Source: Inia geoffrensis
Lineage: Eukaryota > Chordata > Mammalia > Artiodactyla > Iniidae
Direction of reading: 5' to 3'
NCBI GenBank assembly: GCA_036417435.1
Contig: CM070901.1
Span: forward strand, 67,622,501-67,686,500
Length of the DNA stretch: 64,000 nt
Part shown: piece after piece, positions 57,371-64,000 of the stretch
How the letters are laid out: each line of letters starts with the position of its first letter
Numbering within the stretch: the stretch's first letter is position 1
Notes under the pieces: model-generated
What the model saw: the letters and a program-made list of their open reading frames with translations, nothing else
Told to the model about the DNA's origin: nothing
Database searches by the model: none
Made by a program: the position numbers and the translations under genes

Positions 57371-58126
57371 GAGCCCAAGGTGACGCAAGGGGAGATCTGA
57401 CTCCTTTGGCTTCTGTAGTAAAAAGCAATTAGCACTTACTATGGACTACTCACAGTGGGGGCTTCCCCCAGGGATACTGAGGTGTTGATAAGAAAGGGGA
57501 GAGGAGTGGATCCCCTCTGTTATGCTTTCTCTGTTATGAAAGCATAACAGAGATTCTTAAAAGGAGTAGTAACTCATTAAAACACTACTTCATTTCTACT
57601 CAATCTTCAACCAAAAGTTATCAAGCTCCTGTCCCCCAACCCCAGCCCCTGACATTGCTCAGGCAAAGGAAGGTCATGAATTGTTCCCAGATTGCCACAT
57701 TGAAAGAACTCTTTCTTGAACTTTTCTACAGCATTTTATACTGTTAACTTCTCCCTCCTTGAAGATCCGTCCTCCCTGGGCTGTCCTGTTCTCCTCACTT
57801 CTTTAGCCCCTCCTACCCAATCTCCTTTGTCAGCTATTTTTCCTTTATACACCCTGTCAAAGTTGCTGAGTGTCAAGTTTCTGTCATTGGTCCTCTCCTC
57901 TCCCCCTCTCCACCTCTCCCCTCATTTCCCCTTCCTTTTCCTCACTGTTCCCCTTTTTTCTCACTCAATACTCTTATAATCAGAGAGATGATATTTATAC
58001 TTCATCTTAACCTAGGATCTTTGGATGGGCTTCACATGCAGCTTCTTAAACTATAGGGAAAATAATGTGTATGTGTGCATTTTTTCTTGGGAGAGGGCCT
58101 AAAGCTTTTATCAAAAGTTTAAAACA
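57371..58126. other. Intergenic, diverged L2-like
   Basis: Pyrimidine-rich with no coding trace. Includes the short palindrome TTATGCTTTCTCTG/TTATGAAAGCATAA at 57520-57548. Confidence 0.35.
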
Positions 58127-58344
58127 GGGCTTCGCTGGTGGCGCAGTGGTTGAGAGTCTGCCTGCCGATGCAGGGGACACGGGTTCGTGCCCCGGTCCGG
58201 GAAGATCCCACATGCCGCGGAGCGGCTGGGCCCGTGAGCCAGGGCCGCTGAGCCTGCACGTCCGGAGCCTGTGCTCCGCAACGGGAGAGGCCACAACAAG
58301 TGAGAGGCCCACGTACCGCAAAAAAAAAAAAAAAAAAAAAAAAA
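58127..58344 (+). mobile_element. Young cetacean tRNA-Glu SINE
   Basis: Head GGGCTTCGCTGGTGGCGCAG, B-box GGTTCGTGCC, A-tail of about 25. Confidence 0.9.
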
Positions 58345-61300
58345 GCTGAGATCATTATCTCCCTCTCCCAAAGCCTGCTCCTCTTCCTCTATTTCTTAGA
58401 AATGTGTCACCATCCTCCTGATCACCCAAATCAGAAAGCTGAGCATCACCTAGCCCCTCCTTCTCCATCATTCCTCATTGCCAATCACTCAGCCAAATCC
58501 CGCCCTTTCTACTTTCTTAACAGCTCTCCTAGATGCTTCCATTGCATTTTCACTTTTTTATCAGAGAATCTCCTATCTTTCAGCTAAACTGTTAAAATAA
58601 CTTCCCAAATTTTCCCTCCACCTTCAATCTTTCTCCCCTCCAACCTGTTTCTTGGACTGTGTCATTCCCCAGCTTAAAACCTTGATAATCAGTTTTACAT
58701 TTTGTAAAAACTACTGCAATAGCAGTTCCAGAACATACAAGTTTTTCACCGTGACATACAAAGTCCTTTATGATCACCCAATAAATATTAATTGAATGAC
58801 TAGTCTATTCCAGGCACTGTGCAATATGCTGGGGATACAATGGTGAACAAGAGGAACAGATTCCCTACCCTCAAAGAACTTATAGTCCACAAATGTGATG
58901 AGGACTACAAAGGAGAAGCACAAGCCCCTGAAGGAGTACAGGGGATGGGAGTGTCACAACTTAAGTCAGAAAAAGAGAGAAGGCCTCAACCTCCTGTGTT
59001 GCACTTCTAATAGTCATCAACTGGTATGGTTCCAGATGTGGAACCAACAACTTTATATGCATTATTTCATTTAAACCTCACAACAACTCCTTGGGGTTAG
59101 TACCATTTTTGTTAGCCCAAGTTTAGAGATATGGAAACTGAGACCTCGACAGGTTAAACAAGCAGTGGAGTTGGAATTCCATCCCACACTCACCTGAAAC
59201 ACAGCCCTCTTAACGCTTTAAGAGCCTGTGCTTCTCCTTTGTAGTACTCACGAATTCTGTGGAGCTATACCCAGCTCTGTAAACATGCCAGCCTATTTCA
59301 CTCCAAGTCTCTGTTGATGCGGTTCCTTTTGCCTGAAACGACTATTTCCCTCAAAAGCCTTCCTGCTGAACACCTAATTATCTTCTGTGATCCAATTAAA
59401 GTGTTCTCTCTTCCACGTGGACTCCTCCCCCAGACAGAATTAGCCACTGGCTTCTTTGTGCATACACAGAATTTCAGAAGTACTCTCATAATCCCTAAAG
59501 CACTTCAGATGCTAATCTGGTGGTCTCCCCTTAAGAAACTATACACCCCGGGGGATGATAACTGATCAACTCTGTAATCTCAGAACCCTGTGCTGTGGCT
59601 GTCATTTCAACATTAGGGAAGAGAAGAATGGAGGGAGTGAAGAAAAGGATGAGGGAGAAAAGAAAAAGCAAGTGTGGAGACAAACACTCCAGCCTAAAAT
59701 ATGCCAAGACCACGTGTCCTTCTTTTAAAAATTTGCATTTTACCTATCACTGTAAAATTAACGCATGCCACCCCAACACAGCTGGAGGATTGTTCAGGAA
59801 AACCCGCAGAACGTCTCCCATTCTTCCTCTGTCCTCCTGTGCTCTCCCTCCTCTCCTTCCTGTCTAGCCCACCCTCTTGGCAGCTGACAAGTCCTCCCTC
59901 CTTTTGAAGGCCACAGACAGAAAACGAGTCAACGAGAAAATCAAACCTCAAAGAAAGAAAACTGAAGTGAACGCCTTGCACCACATCACGTTGCAGAAAG
60001 CCACTTCAGTAGCAATGAACAACAGGGATCGCCGAGGGTGGCCACCTTTCACCTCAGAAACCATAGAAAGCCCTGAAGGTACTATTCCTGTTTTAGGTTT
60101 CCCAGTTAAGTATCTGAAGTACTATATGATGGAGCCTGAAGCTTTCAGATACTAGTCTGGATTTTGGAAGGTGTAAACAAATCACTTAAGAGGGAGCACT
60201 AGAATGTCCATCTTAGTCAGACGTCTAATCCAAGGGCCTGTGGGGGAAGGTTGCTGCAGGAACGTGTTGGGCGAGGACGGGAATCGTGGAGGATCAATTA
60301 TAACTCTACTCAGGAGCAAAACAAAACAGAAATCAAAACCTGTGAAGCCGTTTTTATTTGACTCTGGAGTGAAAAGGGGCATGAGTCCAAAGCAGTGGTC
60401 AGCAGGCACTTGTGCCAGCCCCTGCCTCCACCCTACCCCTGCCAAACATCGCTGGCTCACTTCTGTCTGCTGCTTACCTCCTGGGTGTTTCCAAGGCTTT
60501 TCCAAGTGATACCTGCCCCAGATGTCCAGGAATCTGCTGGGGGCATGATATGGCCAAGCAGAGCCATTTGATTTTCTGTCTGAGACCTAGATTGATGTGA
60601 GAGCAAACAAAGTACAGGTGGGGGTGGGGGAGGGTATGGGTCTGTATGTGTTGGCAAGAAAGATGTTGAGAAAAGAGGAGAAGAGGTTAGCAACCTTACC
60701 ACTTCCTAACCACTGTGCCTACACTTCTTCTGGTAAGAACCCCTGGAACTCAGGCTGCTAGGCTCACAGACCAGCTGAGGCCCAGTGGTTTCCTGAGGGA
60801 CCCAAGCTAACCTGAACTACTGCGGCCCAGCACAGCCCTCATAACAGTGGGGTGAAGGTAAAATGCTCTGGTCCTCGCCTCACCCTGCCCCCTTCCCCCC
60901 CACCCCATTTCCACCTCTTCTGTGTTCCTTCCAACCTTTCAGTGGTAACTCGTCCTCCCAGAGCCCATTTCTCTCCCACTGCCTGTGTTTCTTTTAATAG
61001 AGGATGCAAGTCTCATGATCGAATTCACACAAAGGAGTTAGTAAGAGATCCCAGAGGCATATGCATTTCCAATTTTGAAAGAAAATGTTGGTGGAGATAA
61101 TACTGGGGTGAGGGACACTTCTAATGATCTGATGATTTAAATGACTGCTTTCTGTAGGCAGGCCCTGGCTGGGTGGAGATGGGTCTGGGCCAAGCAAGAG
61201 AGTGAGAAGTTTTGAGGTAGAACAAGAGACCCCGTCAGGGAATGTCCTCCTTATTGAGTCTCATTCCCAGGGTCCTGTTGTCCTGTTCGTGTCACTGGGT

Positions 61301-61368
61301 GGATCCAAACCAGAGAGGTAGGGTTTCATTTGTCAGCGTTCAGATTCAGGAATCAAATGATGTTTCCA
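58345..61368. other. FCGR3A upstream region
   Basis: Holds L2-like text (58380-58780), MIR-like text (59040-59170) and unassigned DNA. Small ORFs, including 59877-60155, show no recognised product and are not supported as genes. Confidence 0.4.
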
Positions 61369-61430
61369 GAAAAGGAAACTGATGAGTAATAGGCTTGAGG
61401 GGTGGGGAGAAAGGCTGTTTATTTCCTCTC
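61369..61430 (+). promoter_or_regulatory. FCGR3A proximal promoter motifs (ISRE-like and ETS-like)
   Basis: GAAAAGGAAACT at 61369-61380 fits the interferon-response core GAAANNGAAACT. TTTATTTCCTCTC at about 61418-61430 is a reverse-strand PU.1-like GAGGAAATAAA. Both lie 65-130 bp upstream of the ATG. Motif evidence only; a TATA box is not evident. Confidence 0.45.
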
Positions 61431-61496
61431 TTCAAGTCAACTTGGTCTCCTTAGGGCTCTGATATCTGTGGTGACTTGTCTACGCTAATGCACAGC

Positions 61497-61536
61497 ATGT
61501 GGCAGCTGCTACCACCAACGGCTCTGCTGCTTCTAG
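61497..61536 (+). CDS. FCGR3A: FCGR3A exon 1 (signal peptide)
   Basis: Forty nt: 13 codons (MWQLLPPTALLLL) plus one base, ending CTAG before gtaagt. An in-frame ATG nine bases upstream (61488) would add MHS; an in-frame TAG lies at 61452-61454. The 61497 start matches the canonical CD16 start. Intron 1 is only 677 bp. Confidence 0.9.
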
Positions 61537-63032
61537 GTAAGTCAGAATCACCCTGCCTGGGAGTTGAGCTCAAGATGCCCTGGGTTCAGCAGACATCCCT
61601 TTTCAGGCAAGGCATGAGACCAAGGGATAGGACCCCTTACCATGTCTATAGATCTAGATTTAGCTTCTAGGACAAAGCTTCAAGCGTTAGAGATGTGGAG
61701 AATTGCTGGCCCTGATTTGGGCATAATCAGGAGATGAAGGGGGACGTGAGGTCTCCGTTACTTCACCCCTCTGGGTCTCAGTTTGTCTATCTATAAACTG
61801 AAGAGTATGGACTACATGGTCCTGAAGGTCTGTCTCTTCCATTCCCACATTCCAGTGCTCCTCTCTAAGTCTTTTAATTTCCTCCCTTTCCAGCGGACTT
61901 GGGGTGAGGTTGTTTTTATGGCTTGATTCAGGGATATTCGATCTGTACCCTTAATCTGGGAGGTCGAACGGGGACCACAGAGTAAGGGAATGGTGTTGAA
62001 AACAGGGGTTTGGGTGGACAAGGGAGAAGGAGGCACAGACATTGGAGACCAGAGGACAGGCAATGGGAGAGCTATCCACTATATTTATCTTGATTCTTGG
62101 GAACACAGGCCTCCCAGGGCAGAGGTGGGCAGGGGAGTTTAAACTCACTCCACACTCCAGTCACCCTGATCTCTGCTGCTACTCAATATTTGTTTCACTC
62201 TTTTTTCTTACAGTTTCAGCTGGCACGCAAGCTGGTGAGTTTGCTTGGTGGTCTTAGATGAGTCAAGTGAGGAATGTAAATGTCAATAGTCACAGGGTAT
62301 TAGGAAATGTTCTTTGCATAGGAAATTGCTGATGTGGGGCTGGCAGGGGTAATTCCCCCAACACAGTAGGGCTTGGCCCTATGCTTCTCTGGCCAATTTT
62401 GCTCAAGATAAAGAGAGACCAAGGAGGAGGCCAGGGCTTCCCTGGTAGCGCAGTGGTTGAGAGTCCACCTGCCGATGCAGGGGACACGGGTTCGTGCCCC
62501 GGTCCGGGAAGATCCCACGTGCCGCAGAGCGGCTGGGCCTGTGAGCCATGGCCGCTGAGCTTGCGCGTCCGGAGCCTGTGCTCTGCAACGGGAGAGGCCA
62601 CAGCAGTGAGAGGCAAAAAGAAGGAGGCCAAGCCTCTCCAAGCCAAAATGCTCAGATTGAGTGCTATGCTAAGGCTGAGTTGCCAACTCTCGGTTCGCAA
62701 TGGGTTTTGAGCCTCCCTGGGAATGCCAGTGTAGGGCTGGCTCGTTTCCCTGCCCTTATCTACATTCTCTTCAGCAGATCTCCCAAAGGCTGTGGTGCGC
62801 CTAGACCCTCAATGGGACCGGGTGCTCAAGGATGACCACGTGACTCTGAAGTGCCAGGGGGACTACCCTCTTGGAGACAATTCCACACAATGGTGGCACA
62901 ATGGGACCCTCATCCCAAACCAGGCCTCCAGCTATGTCATCACAGATGCCAAAGTTGAGGATAGTGGAGACTACCAGTGTCAGACGGGCCTCTCCACACT
63001 CAGCGACCCGGTGAAGCTAAAAGTCTACGTGG
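61497..63032 (+). CDS. FCGR3A: FCGR3A-type low-affinity IgG Fc receptor (CD16; partial, coding exons 1-3)
   Basis: CD16 triggers antibody-dependent killing in NK cells and macrophages by pairing with FcR gamma or CD3 zeta. Three exons are present: 61497-61536, 62214-62234 and 62778-63032, joined by GT/AG introns in one open frame. The leader MWQLLPPTALLLL is close to that of human FCGR3A. The mini-exon adds VSAGTQA and is followed by DLPKAVVRLDPQWDRVL and an intact Ig domain ending STLSDPVKLKVYVG. Exons for the second Ig domain and the transmembrane segment lie beyond 64000, so the transmembrane (A) and GPI-anchored (B) forms cannot be told apart by sequence here. Non-primates usually carry only the transmembrane form. 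Confidence 0.93.
61537..62213 (+). other. FCGR3A intron 1
   Basis: 677 bp. A MIR-like stretch (CCTCTGGGTCTCAGTTTGTC) lies near 61768-61800; otherwise nothing recognised. Confidence 0.5.
62214..62234 (+). CDS. FCGR3A: FCGR3A exon 2 (21-bp mini-exon)
   Basis: Acceptor ttcttacag and donor gtgagt surround 21 nt. With the split codon this gives VSAGTQA, the end of the signal peptide. It has the same size as the FCGR2B mini-exon, which reflects their common origin. Confidence 0.9.
62434..62620 (+). mobile_element. Young-type SINE in FCGR3A intron 2
   Basis: Sense copy with head GGGCTTCCCTGGTAGCGCAG. The body ends at GTGAGAGGC and lacks the usual final CCGCGTACCGC. Flank AGGAGGCCA at both sides. 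Confidence 0.88.
62778..63032 (+). CDS. FCGR3A: FCGR3A exon 3 (first Ig-like domain)
   Basis: A 255-nt exon (258 if the first AG of the tandem cagcag acceptor is used). Contains LKCQG and YQCQ, the disulfide cysteines, and sequons NST and NGT. It ends VYVG before gtgagt. The SINE at 62434 lies in the preceding 543-bp intron, about 160 bp from this acceptor. Confidence 0.92.
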
Positions 63033-64000
63033 GTGAGTAGGTGAAGGGGAAAAGGGAAATCACCAATAAATGGTAAAACAAGAGGCCCTGAAAGACTTGG
63101 GAAGCACCAGAAGATGATGTTCCTGGGGCTTAACACTAAAATGAGATGATCTGTAGTCCTACTGAATTACATCAGATTGTAGTCCTAGCTATAAGTAGGC
63201 CTTAGGTAAAAAGTCAAAGCCTGGCATATACTACAGGGCTGCTGCACTGCACAATTCCAGGAATCAACATTCGCATAGAATACATACAGCATGAATGGTG
63301 TCATCTGAAGGTCAGGACATGACACTGATGCTCAGTAACAGTTATTGAATAAATTAATGAATCCATTTTATGACCTCAGTCTCCTCACTCTCAGACACAC
63401 AATGCCCTAAGCTACCCCACAAGCCATCCCTAATTTACCATAATATCTATCTCTCTCTTCCCATCAATGCCACACTCAAAATATACACTTCAGCATAAAT
63501 TTGGCAACGTGATATCTCTCCTAATAGAGATATATGTACACATTCAGCCTGTATATTCATCATGGAATCAAAGTCTTTGTGTACTAACAGAATCCACTCA
63601 TTAGATGCAAGTAGAAAGAAGTATTTTGGAGGCAGAGATCTCTCCTGGTGTCCCTGAAATCACACCACATAGCCCGGTACCTGCAGCGTCACCTTGTTAA
63701 GCCTGATTCTATTTTCATGGCTGCCCCATCTGTATATTGTATGTGAGTGGAACAAGTCTGGAGGGGAAGGAGGGCCTAATGAAGGTGGACCCACAACAGA
63801 ATTCCATGGAACCTGAAGCTGATTTTCTTGGCTTCTTTGCCTGACTGTGTCACTTAGCTGACATTGTTCTCAGTCTACAGAGCTACAAAGAGGAATGTCT
63901 ATTATCTAGCTGGGTGAGAGATAGATGGCCACCTATGATCAAATAAAATGGGGAATTACCAACAGGAAGCAATAGACAAATCATATCTGGTAGTTATTAG
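63033..64000 (+). other. FCGR3A intron 3 (partial)
   Basis: Begins gtgagtagg. A MIR-tail-like stretch is at about 63320-63365. The next exon is not reached. Confidence 0.6.

Noticed and set aside
59877..60155. 92-codon open frame upstream of FCGR3A
   Set aside because: Charged composition but no recognised domain, conserved start context or splice evidence; left unsupported.
1..64000. CRISPR arrays, operons, bacterial mobile systems, tRNA or rRNA genes
   Set aside because: Not expected in and not seen in this mammalian sequence. The tRNA-like matches are SINE heads, which lack intact cloverleaf genes.

Overview
This is a stretch of mammalian genome, almost certainly from a cetacean. More than 20 copies or fragments of tRNA-Glu-derived CHR-type SINEs are present. 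Many are near-identical young copies with intact A/B-box heads, poly(A) tails and exact target-site duplications. The L1 3' ends and the mixture of old and young SINEs also fit Cetartiodactyla, and the young subtype points to whales or dolphins (possibly toothed whales). The species cannot be fixed from the sequence alone.

The genes belong to the low-affinity Fc-gamma receptor locus. On the minus strand, positions 16663 down to 854 carry the first six coding exons of an inhibitory-type FCGR2B: leader, 21-bp mini-exon, two Ig domains, transmembrane exon, and the 57-bp cytoplasmic insert exon typical of the B1 isoform. The ITIM exons lie beyond position 1. On the plus strand, 61497 onward carries the first three coding exons of FCGR3A/CD16: leader, 21-bp mini-exon and first Ig domain. 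The second Ig domain and transmembrane exon lie beyond position 64000. The two genes are divergent (head to head), as in the ancestral mammalian FCGR3A-FCGR2B arrangement. Each has an ETS/IRF-type element about 110-130 bp upstream of its ATG, which suits myeloid, NK or B-cell expression.

Intron 3 of FCGR2B holds a decayed processed copy of PHC1 (polyhomeotic homolog 1) in sense orientation. Traces run from the start codon through the FCS zinc finger to the SAM domain.

The 44-kb space between the two promoters is almost entirely layered mobile DNA. An old gammaretrovirus-like provirus (+, about 18.1-33.5 kb) has both LTRs, a polypurine tract and env remnants. It is split by two L1s, several SINEs and a Tigger-like DNA transposon. 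Next come ERVL-type LTRs, L1 fragments, L2/MIR and MER5A/MER20 copies. A second, younger provirus (-, 44850-53687) has paired LTRs, a polypurine tract, decayed gag-pol and no env. It sits inside an older SINE with a 4-bp target duplication. A further LTR-like sequence in plus orientation sits within its 5' leader.

I see no operon-like, CRISPR or otherwise undescribed gene system. The interest lies in the receptor gene structures, the PHC1 retrocopy, regulatory motifs, and unusual nested or chimeric repeats. Repeat family names are given from memory and were not checked by a search.
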